This document shows, piece by piece, positions 28,937 through 37,546 of a stretch of 64,000 bases of DNA; within the stretch, counting starts at the first letter, position 1, and the number at the start of each line of letters is the position of its first letter. The translations under genes and the position numbers were made by a program. Below the pieces are notes generated by a model. That model worked only from the letters and a program-made list of their open reading frames with translations. It searched no databases and was not told where the DNA came from. Source of the stretch: Nocardia mangyaensis (lineage in GTDB: Bacteria; Actinomycetota; Actinomycetes; Mycobacteriales; Mycobacteriaceae); the NCBI RefSeq assembly GCF_001886715.1, contig NZ_CP018082.1, positions 1,860,001 to 1,924,000 of the forward strand. The letters run 5' to 3'.

Positions 28937-30589
28937 GTGGTGCGATGGGGTGCGTTGGTGGCGCGGGTAGCGGTTGGTGTGGCGTTGGTGCTGGCAGTGG
29001 CGGTGCCGGTGACGGCTGAGCCGTTGACGGTGGAGTACACGTGGACGCAGGAGTATCTGACCGCGCCCGATGGGACCCGGTTGCATGCTGACATCTTGCG
29101 GCCGGCGGGGGTGGCGGCCGATGAGCGGACGCCGGTGATCCTGACGGCGAGTCCGTATCGGGCGCATCTGGCCTACCTGAGTCAGCCACGGCCCGAGGGC
29201 GGGCCGTCGACGGAGAATCTGCCCGTCGAGTGGGCGCTGCGGGCGGGGTACACCTATGTGATCGTGGATCTTCGGGGGTTCGGTGGGTCCAACGGGTGTC
29301 CGGATTTCGGTGGGCCGGGGGAACAGTCGGATGTGGTGGCCGCGGTGGAGTGGGCGGCGAGCCGGCCGTGGTCGACGGGGCGGGTCGGGATGGTCGGGAC
29401 GTCGTATGAGGGCTGGACCGGCATGATGGCGCTGGCCGGGAAGGCGAAGGGGCTGGCCGCGGTGGCGGCGTTCGAACCGGTCGTCGATCCGTACTCCTAT
29501 CTGTACATGCAGGGCACGGCGTGGAAATTCGGTGGCAAGCCGCTGACCGAGGACGGGGTTCGGCCCGCCGACACCGCGGGGGCCGAGCATCTCGCGATCG
29601 CCTCGACGCCCGGTCACTGGTCGGACTCCGACGAGTACCGGGCCAATGCCGTCGCGATGCCTCCGGGCTGCGCCGAGGGCTACCTGGCACTCACCACCGA
29701 CCACAACGGTGCCAACCCTGGCTGGCAGGAGCGCAACATGGTCGATGCGCTGCGCGGCAATACGATTCCGCTGTTCCTCGGCCAGAGTTTCCTCGACTCC
29801 AACACCAGGGCCGACCGCGTCATCGAGGCGTGGGAGGCGCGCGGTCCCGGCGAGCACCGGGCGTGGTTCGGGCAGTGGGGACACTCCGACTGCAGTACTC
29901 GCTGTGGGACACCGCATTTCGCGAATGAACTGTTCGCCTTCCTCGACCGGCATGTGGCGGGTGCCGAGGTGGAGGTGCCGGGCCCGCCGGTCACGGTCGG
30001 CCAGTTCGACGGTGGGTGGCGTGGTGAGCCTGTCTGGCCGCCGACTGATTCCCGTCGAGTGTCGGTCGATCTGCGGACCGGCACCTACACCGATCGTGGG
30101 CTGCTGCCCGGACCGGACCGTGAGATCTGGTCGATCTCGGCGCCGGTGTCCGAGCCCGTGCACCTGGCCGGACGCGCCACGGCCTCGCTGAAGCTGGCGG
30201 GACCACACCATGCCACCGTCGCGCTGGAGCTCTACGACATCGCCCCGGACGGGCAGGCCACGGTCTTCACGCGTGGCATCGCTCCGGTCGGCCCGGACGC
30301 CGAGATCCGCTTGCTCTGGCAGGACGCCCGGCTCGACATCGGACATCGGCTCGGCATTCGCATCACGGATGTCGTCGACGACGTCTGGTCGCACATCCCG
30401 GCGAACGCGATCATCACGGTGACCTCGGCGCGCCTCGACCTGCCGCTGCTCACCACTCCGCGTGAGCTGGACCTGACCGGCGGCGTCCCCATTTGGCACG
30501 AACGCTGGCGCAACGTCGAAGCGGTCCACCTCGACCAGGCGATGCTGTCCGATCCCGCACACGCAGTCGAACTGCCCACCGTGAACTGA
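28937..30589 (+). CDS. Secreted CocE/NonD-family alpha/beta hydrolase
   Basis: About 550 aa, with a signal peptide (residues 1-30, VARVAVGVALVLAVAVPVTA then cleavage near AEP), so it acts outside the membrane. The peptidase S15/CocE hydrolase domain has the nucleophile motif GTSYEG, a likely acid in SNTRAD and the catalytic histidine in FGQWGHSDC. The C-terminal 200 residues form the jelly-roll domain typical of X-Pro dipeptidyl acylaminopeptidase-like esterases. Substrates in the family are esters, beta-lactams or N-acyl amides, so the true one cannot be named. The start is chosen at the tandem GTGs 28937/28940 because the hydrophobic segment follows at once; the ribosome site is weak. A strong hairpin follows the stop. 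Confidence 0.85.
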   Translation: MVRWGALVARVAVGVALVLAVAVPVTAEPLTVEYTWTQEYLTAPDGTRLHADILRPAGVAADERTPVILTASPYRAHLAYLSQPRPEGGPSTENLPVEWALRAGYTYVIVDLRGFGGSNGCPDFGGPGEQSDVVAAVEWAASRPWSTGRVGMVGTSYEGWTGMMALAGKAKGLAAVAAFEPVVDPYSYLYMQGTAWKFGGKPLTEDGVRPADTAGAEHLAIASTPGHWSDSDEYRANAVAMPPGCAEGYLALTTDHNGANPGWQERNMVDALRGNTIPLFLGQSFLDSNTRADRVIEAWEARGPGEHRAWFGQWGHSDCSTRCGTPHFANELFAFLDRHVAGAEVEVPGPPVTVGQFDGGWRGEPVWPPTDSRRVSVDLRTGTYTDRGLLPGPDREIWSISAPVSEPVHLAGRATASLKLAGPHHATVALELYDIAPDGQATVFTRGIAPVGPDAEIRLLWQDARLDIGHRLGIRITDVVDDVWSHIPANAIITVTSARLDLPLLTTPRELDLTGGVPIWHERWRNVEAVHLDQAMLSDPAHAVELPTVN

Positions 30590-30604
30590 ACACGTCTCCC
30601 TCGC

Positions 30605-30637
30605 GCCCTCTACACCCGACGCGGGGGTGTAGAGGGC
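30605..30637 (+). terminator. Perfect 13-bp stem terminator after the CocE-like gene
   Basis: GCCCTCTACACCC (30605-30617) pairs perfectly with GGGTGTAGAGGGC (30625-30637) across a 7-nt loop, 15 bp after the stop. No T-tract follows, as is common in actinomycete terminators. It may also serve the convergent fusion gene. Confidence 0.85.
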
Positions 30638-30802
30638 AACGGCCCTTGTCGGCGCCCACAGCGGTGCGGCAAAGGGTGCGTTCACATCCTGGACAGACGG
30701 ACAGCAGGCGATGGTGGCGTTCGCGTCTCGGGGCCGATGCTGAGAGCCTGGTGATCAACCGCCCAACAGGGCGCTGGGGACCGCTTGCCGCTGGAACAGG
30801 CG

Positions 30803-32554
30803 CTAGGTCGTGATGCCCTGACGGGAATTCTGAACCGATCCCGCTGTCGTGGCGGGAGGTTCACCGCGCAGAATCTGCGCCACCAGTTCGGGATGTGTCA
30901 GGTGCGGGTAGTGGCCGGTGTCGGGAATCGTGATGACAGAGTGGCCCGTCGGTTCGGTCAGCGGATCGTTCGCGCCGACGATGATGTCGACCGGGACCTG
31001 CACGCGTGCGAGTTTCGCGGCGAGTTCGGCCCGGCGGGCAGCTGCACCGGCAGCGCGCAGCGTAGCGAAGGTGCGCTGTGCGACACCGGGACGTCGAAGG
31101 TTGGCCGCAGCCGAGGCGATTGCCGGGCCGTCCGGAGTGCCGAGCAACTCGGCGAGTTTCGCGGTGGGAAGCCGCTTGACCACCTCTGCCGTGATCGGTG
31201 TGCCGATCAGCCACGCGGCGGGCTGTTGCAGAAGGGCGGGCGCGATCAGTACCAGCCGCGCCACCCGTTCGGGATGACGCAGGGCGAACTCGATCGCCGG
31301 TCCGGTCCCGAGCGAGTGACCGACGAGCACCGGCGTGGTGCGCACCGGCGCCATGAGCTCATCGGCCCAGTCGCCCGGCGAGGCAGTCGACTTCGCCGAT
31401 CGTCCCAGCCCGGGCAGATCGGCCGCCAGATACGGTCGGTCCAATCGCTGGGTGACGTCGAGCCAGGAATCGCTGTCGATCGGAATCCCGTGCAACAAAA
31501 CGTAACCGGGGTCCCGCTGATCGCCACTCACCCAGGTGCCGTCCCGGAATCCGGCGTGCGCCGGTGCGTCGACGGCGCCGTTGCGGGTGGCGACGATCCC
31601 CTCGGCGTAGGTACGCAGAAGGTCGCCGACCGGCGGATGCGCCACACCGAGCCGTCGCGCGACGTCCTCGCTCGCCGTGGTGTCGTAGCGGTCGTCGCTG
31701 ATGAACGGCAACGTTTCGGGATCGGCGTGCGACAGTGCCCGGGGGAGTCGGCGCACCACCGAGACCGGAATGGTGAAACGTGGTGCCGGAACGCGCAAGT
31801 GGTCGGCGACCAGCCGGATCAACTCGGGCAGGTTCGGCGTGGTCGCGTCGAGCAGCGGGTAGGACCGGCCCACGGTGTCGGGCAGCGTGGGCAGTCCGGC
31901 GATGACTCGCACCAGGTAGTCGAGGTCGACGACCGGGATGAAGGTGTCGGCAGAGCCCGGCAGCGCGGGCAACCGGCCCCGCCACAGATTGTCGATGATG
32001 TCGGCGAGCCCGAAGTACTGGCCGGGGCCGAGGACCCCGGCGGGGTTGGCGAAGGTCAACGGGATGTCGCGTGCGGCGGCGACCTCGCGTAGCAAGACGT
32101 CGGCTTCGGTCTTCGAGGCGCCGTACGCGCCGTTGCGGTAGTCGGCTTCCAGGCTGTTGTCCGATCCCTGGACGCGGTAGCCGGTGATGTGCACGATGCG
32201 CCGCAGATCCGGTTGCCGCGCGGCCCATTCCAGCACGTGCAGGGCCCCGTCGAGATTGACCCGGCGGGCCACGTCGGCATCGAGGCCGAATTTCATCAGC
32301 GCGGCCGCGTTGTAGACATCGCGAACTCCTTCGATCGGCTTGCCGAGGGCCAGATCCGGTTCGCCGATGTCGGTGGTGGTGATTGTCAGCGCGGTGGTGT
32401 CGACGTCGTGGCTGTCGAGCCAGGTGCGGAGCCGATCGTGGCTGCCCGCGCGCAGCGCGGCGGTGACGGTGTGTCCGGTGCGCAACAGTTCGGCGACGAG
32501 GGAGCGGCCGATGAATCCGGCGGCGCCGAAGACGATCGAGTCGGTGGTGACCAT
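30803..32554 (-). CDS. Fusion of an extended SDR (epimerase-like) and an alpha/beta hydrolase
   Basis: A 583-aa two-domain enzyme. Residues 1-330 are an extended short-chain dehydrogenase: GAAGFIG nucleotide loop near the N-terminus and the active-site YGASK (tyrosine and lysine). Residues 345-583 are an alpha/beta hydrolase: GYVLLHGIP (oxyanion strand), nucleophile motif GHSLG and catalytic histidine in PDTGHYPHLTHPE. The fusion suggests two steps on one substrate, for example oxidation/reduction followed by ester or C-C hydrolysis, but the substrate is unknown. It lies downstream of a TetR gene on the same strand, and both promoters carry the same 20-bp motif, so it is very likely the regulator's target. 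Confidence 0.85.
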   Translation of the reverse strand: MVTTDSIVFGAAGFIGRSLVAELLRTGHTVTAALRAGSHDRLRTWLDSHDVDTTALTITTTDIGEPDLALGKPIEGVRDVYNAAALMKFGLDADVARRVNLDGALHVLEWAARQPDLRRIVHITGYRVQGSDNSLEADYRNGAYGASKTEADVLLREVAAARDIPLTFANPAGVLGPGQYFGLADIIDNLWRGRLPALPGSADTFIPVVDLDYLVRVIAGLPTLPDTVGRSYPLLDATTPNLPELIRLVADHLRVPAPRFTIPVSVVRRLPRALSHADPETLPFISDDRYDTTASEDVARRLGVAHPPVGDLLRTYAEGIVATRNGAVDAPAHAGFRDGTWVSGDQRDPGYVLLHGIPIDSDSWLDVTQRLDRPYLAADLPGLGRSAKSTASPGDWADELMAPVRTTPVLVGHSLGTGPAIEFALRHPERVARLVLIAPALLQQPAAWLIGTPITAEVVKRLPTAKLAELLGTPDGPAIASAAANLRRPGVAQRTFATLRAAGAAARRAELAAKLARVQVPVDIIVGANDPLTEPTGHSVITIPDTGHYPHLTHPELVAQILRGEPPATTAGSVQNSRQGITT

Positions 32555-32570
32555 GATGCACTTCTTTCTA

Positions 32571-32590
32571 TAGACCGATTGGCATATTTT
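32571..32590 (-). promoter_or_regulatory. TetR operator copy upstream of the fusion gene
   Basis: TAGACCGATTGGCATATTTT lies 17 bp upstream of the fusion gene ATG and matches the motif at 33193-33212 at 18 of 20 positions. Read on the minus strand it includes an AATATG element that could be a -10 region, so repressor binding would block transcription. Confidence 0.75.
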
Positions 32591-32626
32591 TGGGAGATGG
32601 ATTGGGGCTGTGTTCGGCGCGCGATG

Positions 32627-33181
32627 TCAGATCAGCATGTCGATGGTGTCGGCGAGCTGGCGCAGCGGCCGGCGGTCACGATGAGTGCGGGCGAGAATCA
32701 GTCCGCCCTCGATCAGGGCGAGTGCCACGGTGGTGACACGTTCCGGTTCGGGGTGGCCGAAGCCGATCAGTCGCTCGCGAATCGCCTCTTCCCAGAGTTG
32801 ATAGGTAGCCGAGCAGGATTGCCGCACCGCGGTATTGGTGGATGCGGTGTCCAACGCGACGGCGGCGACAGGGCAGCCGATGGTCCAGTCCGAGGCTTCG
32901 AGTTGATCGCCGAGCAGGGTCAGCATCTTGCGGGCGAAATCGGGGGCGTCGCTCGCCTCGATGGTGCGGATGATCTGGGCGATGTCGGCCCCGCTCTCGG
33001 TGAGTGCCGCCGAGACCAGTTCGTCTTTGCCGCCAGGGAAGTGGAAGTACAGCGACCCGCGTGGCGCTCCGCTGTCCTGCACGATCTGATTGAGTCCGGC
33101 GCCGAAGTAGCCCTGCGACTCGATCAGCGAGCGTGTGGCCCTGATCAGCTTGCTCCGCGTCTCGGCGCCCTTCTTGCCCAT
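32627..33181 (-). CDS. TetR-family regulator, likely autoregulated repressor of the fusion gene
   Basis: A 184-aa TetR/AcrR-type repressor: N-terminal helix-turn-helix (ETRSKLIRATRSLIESQGY, then the recognition part SGAPRGSLYFHF) and a helical ligand-binding region ending DRRPLRQLADTIDML. The C-terminal part resembles the LmrA/YxaF-like group. The start is ATG 33181 with a GGGGG stretch before it; a longer frame to 33217 would run through the operator. A near-identical 20-bp motif stands before this gene and before the fusion gene 73 bp downstream, so it most likely controls both. The inducer is unknown. Confidence 0.88.
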   Translation of the reverse strand: MGKKGAETRSKLIRATRSLIESQGYFGAGLNQIVQDSGAPRGSLYFHFPGGKDELVSAALTESGADIAQIIRTIEASDAPDFARKMLTLLGDQLEASDWTIGCPVAAVALDTASTNTAVRQSCSATYQLWEEAIRERLIGFGHPEPERVTTVALALIEGGLILARTHRDRRPLRQLADTIDMLI

Positions 33182-33192
33182 GCCCCCAAAAC

Positions 33193-33212
33193 TAGACCGA
33201 TCGACATATTTT
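33193..33212 (-). promoter_or_regulatory. TetR operator copy upstream of its own gene
   Basis: TAGACCGATCGACATATTTT lies 12 bp upstream of the TetR ATG, the second copy of the motif found before the fusion gene. The short distance implies a very short leader and direct occlusion of the promoter. Confidence 0.75.
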
Positions 33213-33220
33213 GGCAACCG

Positions 33221-34180
33221 TCAGCCGAGCAGGGCGGCGGCGTCGGTGGACAGGCGTTCGATGGTGACGGCGACGGGCTCGACGTGGGTGACCAGGCCGA
33301 CGCCCTGCCCCGCGTCGACCGGAGCGAGCCGCGGATCATCGGAATAGATGGCTTCGCGCAGTCTTTCGGTACTCGGGGGCTCCTCGTCGCCATTGGGCCG
33401 CGACCACGGATCGGTGAACTCGTTGCGCAGCACGCGGGCCGGGTAGATCGGTGGCCAGGGCAGATCGAGTGCTTCGTCGAAGGCGGTGGTGAGGACGGTG
33501 CTGGTGGAGTCGGCGGCGAGCATGGCCCGGCGGGCGTTCTCCGGCAGCAGGGATTCCTCGGCCGCGGCCAGACAGGTGCCCAGCCACGCCCCCGACGCCC
33601 CTGCCGCGAGCACCGCGGCGAGGGCGCGCCCCGAACCGATTCCGCCCGCCGCCAGCACCGGAACGGTCGCGATCTCGAGCACCGCGTCGAGCAGCGGCAG
33701 GAGGGCGAGGCGATCGGCGCCGTGACCACCGCCTTCGCTGCCGCGGGCGACGAGGACATCGATCCCGGCGTCCTGGGCGCGGTGCGCGCCGGGCACGTCG
33801 TAGACCTGGGTCACCGTGCGGATGCCCGCGTCCCGCACGGCCGGCACCCAGGAGAAATCGGTCCCGAAACTGACCGAGAGCGCGCGGGGTTCGGCGGCGA
33901 TCGCGGTGTCGAGCAGATCGGACTCGCGGGTGCGCACCCAGTCCACCAGTCCGATTCCCACGGTAGCGTCACCGGCCTCGACGAGTTCCCGTCGGAGCGC
34001 GTCGACCGAGCCCGCGCTGCCCATGCCGATCATGCCGAGCCCACCCGCCGCGGTGACCGCCGCCGCGAGCCGGCCGCCCGCCGCGCCGCCCATCGGCGCG
34101 TTCACCACCGGCACCCGTAATCCGAGCGCGCGGGACCAGGTGGTCGACAGGATCGGATCGGGCTCCGAGGTAGTGCTCAT
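33221..34180 (-). CDS. Nitronate monooxygenase-like FMN enzyme
   Basis: A 319-aa TIM-barrel flavoprotein of the nitronate monooxygenase (2-nitropropane dioxygenase) family, which oxidises alkyl nitronates to carbonyl compounds and nitrite. Supporting motifs are APMGGAAGGRLAAAV near the N-terminus, the GSEGGGHG loop, and the phosphate-binding AAGGIGSGRALAAVLAAG and GTCLAA. AAGGTGA precedes ATG 34180. The gene stands upstream of the TetR gene on the same strand with a 39-bp gap that contains the TetR operator, so it is probably its own unit. Some family members instead reduce quinones or enoyl thioesters. Confidence 0.87.
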   Translation of the reverse strand: MSTTSEPDPILSTTWSRALGLRVPVVNAPMGGAAGGRLAAAVTAAGGLGMIGMGSAGSVDALRRELVEAGDATVGIGLVDWVRTRESDLLDTAIAAEPRALSVSFGTDFSWVPAVRDAGIRTVTQVYDVPGAHRAQDAGIDVLVARGSEGGGHGADRLALLPLLDAVLEIATVPVLAAGGIGSGRALAAVLAAGASGAWLGTCLAAAEESLLPENARRAMLAADSTSTVLTTAFDEALDLPWPPIYPARVLRNEFTDPWSRPNGDEEPPSTERLREAIYSDDPRLAPVDAGQGVGLVTHVEPVAVTIERLSTDAAALLG

Positions 34181-34329
34181 CGGCTCATCACCTTTCGTCG
34201 CGGCTCCGGCGAATCATCATGGCAGTCCGTACCGACTTTCCCGGTCGCGTCGTGCGGGCCTGTTTCGCGGACCCGGCGGATGCTGGGACGCGTATGGTCG
34301 CACTGTCGCTACCACGAACAGGGGCTCGG

Positions 34330-34629
34330 ATGACCATCAGGGATCGGCTGGAACAGATGGTCACCGAGTCGCCGATGGTGTTCGGTGAGCCGATCCGGAC
34401 CACCGACGGTGCCACGGTGATCACCGTGGCCCGTGGCGGCGGTTTCGGTCGTTCGGCGAAGCCGGTCGGGGTGTTCGTGCTCCACGACGGCCGCGCGCAC
34501 TGGACGCCGGCGGTCGATGCCACCCGCATCGCCCAGTTGGGCGAGATGATCGGTCTGGTCACCGGGGTGGTCGTGGCGCTGGCGATTCTGCGTCGTCCGC
34601 CGTGGCCGGATCTGCGCCGCCGAGGGTGA
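34330..34629 (+). CDS. GerW/YtfJ-like small protein with a C-terminal hydrophobic segment
   Basis: A 99-aa protein from ATG 34330. The core VFGEPIRTTDGATVITVARGG, then GFG and a short strand, is the GerW/YtfJ pattern, named for a spore germination protein in Bacillus but common in non-sporulating actinomycetes with unknown role. LVTGVVVALAIL near the end may be a membrane anchor. The last 71 bp overlap the 3' end of the convergent TetR gene. A longer frame from 34219 adds a poorly conserved, arginine-rich stretch and is not used. Confidence 0.65.
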   Translation: MTIRDRLEQMVTESPMVFGEPIRTTDGATVITVARGGGFGRSAKPVGVFVLHDGRAHWTPAVDATRIAQLGEMIGLVTGVVVALAILRRPPWPDLRRRG

Positions 34630-35143
34630 GTCCGCGCAGGGCCAGGGATTCGAAACGCTGCCACGCCGCGGCGGGCGGCACCGGCGCGACCGGGTCGATC
34701 ACCACGCCGAGGAGGCCGAGCAGTCCCCACGACAGGAACGCGACGGTGTCGGCGGGCTGATCGGTGAGCAGTTCACCGACGATGTCGGCGACCCCGCGCC
34801 GGTAGGCGTGCAGCACCGTCGTGGTGGCTTTCGGGCCGATCAGCGGGTGGTACACCTCGGGGTACTGCGCGGCGAGGTGGAACATCACCCGCAGCGGGCC
34901 GAGTGGTGAGCCGGGCACCGTGGTGCGGGCGATCTCGCGGCGCAGGAACTCGGTGCAGCCGACCAGGAGCAGGTCGTCCTTGTCGCGGTAGTGGGCGTAG
35001 AAGGTGGAGCGTCCCACATCGGCCCGGTCGATGATGTCGCTGACCGTCACCCGGTCGTAGCCCCGTTCGATCATCAACTCGATCAGCGCTCGGTGGAGGT
35101 GGTCTCTGGTGCGGCGGACCCGGCGATCGGTGTACTCGGCCAT
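34559..35143 (-). CDS. TetR-family regulator, divergent from a methyltransferase
   Basis: A 194-aa TetR repressor. The N-terminal helix-turn-helix reads RRTRDHLHRALIELMIERGY followed by TVSDIIDRADVGRSTFYAHY, very close to the family consensus. The C-terminal region is the TetR_C type common in AcrR-like proteins. The start is ATG 35143 with GGGAGG four bases upstream. The 99-bp divergent gap to the methyltransferase gene contains a 30-bp near-perfect palindrome, so the regulator probably controls itself and that gene. Its tail overlaps the convergent GerW-like gene by 71 bp. Confidence 0.9.
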   Translation of the reverse strand: MAEYTDRRVRRTRDHLHRALIELMIERGYDRVTVSDIIDRADVGRSTFYAHYRDKDDLLLVGCTEFLRREIARTTVPGSPLGPLRVMFHLAAQYPEVYHPLIGPKATTTVLHAYRRGVADIVGELLTDQPADTVAFLSWGLLGLLGVVIDPVAPVPPAAAWQRFESLALRGLTLGGADPATADDAESPAPRPPR

Positions 35144-35165
35144 CGTTCCTCCCGGGACGGATACG

Positions 35166-35195
35166 CCGGATCTGTCCGGAAACGGACGGATCCGG
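35166..35195. promoter_or_regulatory. 30-bp palindromic operator for the divergent TetR
   Basis: CCGGATCTGTCCG (35166-35178) and CGGACGGATCCGG (35183-35195) are inverted copies matching at 12 of 13 positions around a 4-bp centre. The size, symmetry and place midway in a TetR/target gap are what TetR dimers, or pairs of dimers, bind. Confidence 0.82.
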
Positions 35196-35242
35196 CCGTT
35201 CTGTTCCTGGTCGGCGCGGTGTCGGCGTTCGACCATGGACGC

Positions 35243-35941
35243 ATGTCAGGAAACCAGCTTCTCACTCCCATGTTCGTCGACAACAGTGACACCGGCCTGG
35301 TCATCGCGGGCCTGCGCCGGTACAACGTGTTCACCGCGGTGTTCTTTCTCGGCAGGCATCGTCGGTTGCTCACCGAATTGGCCGCGATCTCCCGTGCCGC
35401 GCCGGGGGAGCGCGCGCTCGACATCGGCTGCGGGCCGGGCAAACTCGTTCGGGCGCTGGGTGCCGCGGTCGGAGGGTCGGGTGTCGCGGTCGGGGTCGAC
35501 CCGTCGGAGACCGCGATCACCGACAATCGGCGGCGTGACCGGGCGGCGAATCATCGCTACGAGCGCGGACCCGCGCAGGAACTCCCGTTCGCAGACGCCG
35601 AATTCGATGTCGTCACCTGCACATTCGTCATGCACCACGTTCCTGAGCAGCATCGCGACGCCGCGCTCGCCGAGATGTGGCGAGTGCTACGCCCTGGCGG
35701 TCGGGTCCTGCTGGCCGACGCGGCGCCCGCGCCGTGGATGCGCCGAGTGTTCGCGCGGCGGTCCGGTGACCCGTTCGCCGAGGTCGACATCCGCCGCTAC
35801 GCCGAGCAGTTGCGTGCGGTGGGCTTCACCGACCTCGACTACACCGACAGCCGGTACCAGACCGGTATCCTGACCGCCGTGAAACCCGAGGGCAGCGCCC
35901 CGCCGGACGGATCGGCGGATGTTGTCGGTGGCCTCGGCTAG
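35243..35941 (+). CDS. Class I SAM-dependent methyltransferase
   Basis: A 232-aa methyltransferase of the Methyltransf_11 type. The SAM site has LDIGCGPGKLVRALG, the acidic strand end GVDPSE, and the post-motif strands FDVVTCTFVMHHV and LRPGGRVLLAD. The N-terminal 45 residues are helical. Proteins of this kind methylate small molecules such as quinones, lipids or xenobiotics; no substrate can be assigned. It starts at ATG 35243 and is divergent from the TetR gene, likely its main target. The HD-domain gene follows after 42 bp. Confidence 0.85.
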   Translation: MSGNQLLTPMFVDNSDTGLVIAGLRRYNVFTAVFFLGRHRRLLTELAAISRAAPGERALDIGCGPGKLVRALGAAVGGSGVAVGVDPSETAITDNRRRDRAANHRYERGPAQELPFADAEFDVVTCTFVMHHVPEQHRDAALAEMWRVLRPGGRVLLADAAPAPWMRRVFARRSGDPFAEVDIRRYAEQLRAVGFTDLDYTDSRYQTGILTAVKPEGSAPPDGSADVVGGLG

Positions 35942-35983
35942 GGTCGGTTTCGACAGGATCGGAATCGAGCACGGGGGTGTGGC

Positions 35984-36625
35984 ATGACGTTCGATCAGCG
36001 CGAAGCCGAGGCGCGGGAGTTCGCCGTCGCAGCGCACGGCGACCAGCGCTACGGGGAGCATCCGTACAGCAGACATCTCGCGGCGGTGCGCGGCGTGCTC
36101 GCGGACTTCGGCTACGGCGGTGATCTCGCGCTCGCCGCCTGGCTGCACGATGTCGTCGAGGACACACCCGTCACCGCCGCGGAAGTCGAATCCCGTTTCG
36201 GCCGTGAGGTTCTCGATCTGGTCTGGGCGGTCACAGGCGTCGGCCCCGATCGCAAGGCGCGAAACCTGGACGCCTACAACAAGATCGCCGCGCACCCACG
36301 GGCCGTGATCCTCAAACTCGCCGACCGCACCGCCAATGCGGAGGCCAGCCCGCCCGCCAGCAGTTGGATGGGTATGTACCGCACCGAACACCCCACCTTC
36401 AAAGCGCACCTCGGTGGGCTGTTACCCGACGACCCGACGGTGGCGCGGATGTGGGAAAGGCTCGAACAGTGTCTCGATCTGTCGGTGGCGCCGCCGACCG
36501 ATCAGTGGGTCGAGATCGACCGTCTGTTCGCCGTGGGGGAGCGGGAGAAGGCGATCGCGGCGGTACAAGCCGCCTTCGACTGCGACCCGGGGGAAGCGGA
36601 GCGGATTCTCGCCGAACGGGTGTGA
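35984..36625 (+). CDS. HD-domain phosphohydrolase, MESH1/RelA-hydrolase-like
   Basis: A 213-aa metal-dependent phosphohydrolase. The order is FAVAAHGDQRYGEHPYSRH, the HD pair in WLHDVVEDT and the LKLADRTAN motif, matching the hydrolase half of RelA/SpoT and small MESH1-like enzymes that remove pyrophosphate from (p)ppGpp or related nucleotides. The synthetase domain is absent, and the C-terminal 70 residues do not match MESH1, so another nucleotide substrate is possible. ATG 35984 has a GGGGGTG stretch before it. It may be co-transcribed with the methyltransferase upstream. Confidence 0.8.
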   Translation: MTFDQREAEAREFAVAAHGDQRYGEHPYSRHLAAVRGVLADFGYGGDLALAAWLHDVVEDTPVTAAEVESRFGREVLDLVWAVTGVGPDRKARNLDAYNKIAAHPRAVILKLADRTANAEASPPASSWMGMYRTEHPTFKAHLGGLLPDDPTVARMWERLEQCLDLSVAPPTDQWVEIDRLFAVGEREKAIAAVQAAFDCDPGEAERILAERV

Positions 36626-36801
36626 GTCCCTGGCTGCTCGGCGTCCGCCATCGACCGGTGGCCCCGCGCTGAACGTTCACTGACTCAGCGGACGACCCAG
36701 CGCGGACGGCGTCGCCGAACCCGAGACATCGGCCTGCCAGAGCGGGTCCTACGGGTACCAGCAACTCGGCTCGCGCTCGGCTGCTGTTCGCACACCCAGC
36801 G

Positions 36802-37545
36802 CTAGGAAGTCGGATGTTCGGCGCTGCTTGTTGACCGCAGTTGCTCCGCCGCGGCGGCCGCGAGGTGGTTGTCCAGTTGCTCGTGACCCGAGGTGCCACC
36901 ACCGCCGGGACCGCCGTCGTCGGGGACAACCCGCCGGGCGGACAGGTGGATCGCGTCGACCCCGGCTCGGTGCAGGCCGGGAATGTCGCCGACGGTGACG
37001 CCGCCGCCCGCCATGATCTGGATCCGCCCCCTGGCGTGCTCGACCATCGCGGCGAGTTCGCCGAGACCTTCGGCACAGTGGGATGCGCCGCCCGAGGTGA
37101 GTACCCGGGTCATTCCGCTGTCGATCAAGGTGTCCAATGCTGCTGAGCGGTCGTCGATCTGATCGATCGCCCGATGAAAGGTGAGTTCCATGTCGTCGAC
37201 TTCGATACCGTCGAGCACCCTGCGCATCACCTCGACATCGACTCGATGGTCCTGGGTCAACGCCCCGACGACCAAGCCCGCCACTCCGGCCGATACCGCC
37301 GCCCGTGCGTCGGCGTTCATCACCGCGATCTCGTCGTCATCGGTGTACACGAAACCGCCTGCGCGGCAACGGATCAGCGCGTGCACCGGAACCCCGGCCC
37401 CGACTACGGCCTCGATCGTGCCGATACTCGCGGTCAGCCCGCCGGTACTGCCCAGCGCCGCACACAGTTCCACCCGATCCGCCCCGGCCCGGCGGGCGCC
37501 GTGCGCACCCGCCACGTCCTGCACCGCGAACTCGAGCGCGGTCAC
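36802..37545 (-). CDS. cutC: CutC-family TIM-barrel protein
   Basis: A 247-aa CutC homologue. The family pattern is seen in GADRVELCAAL near the N-terminus, VPVHALIRCRAGGFVYTDDD, FHRAID, VLTSGG and QIMAGGGV. CutC was first linked to copper homeostasis, but that role is doubted and it is often found with amino-sugar genes. Here it starts (GTG 37545) one base after the nagB stop and so is the last gene of a nagA-nagB-cutC operon, which favours a role in sugar metabolism or its control. The last 30 residues are low-complexity. Confidence 0.9.
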   Translation of the reverse strand: MTALEFAVQDVAGAHGARRAGADRVELCAALGSTGGLTASIGTIEAVVGAGVPVHALIRCRAGGFVYTDDDEIAVMNADARAAVSAGVAGLVVGALTQDHRVDVEVMRRVLDGIEVDDMELTFHRAIDQIDDRSAALDTLIDSGMTRVLTSGGASHCAEGLGELAAMVEHARGRIQIMAGGGVTVGDIPGLHRAGVDAIHLSARRVVPDDGGPGGGGTSGHEQLDNHLAAAAAEQLRSTSSAEHPTS

Positions 37546-37546
37546 C

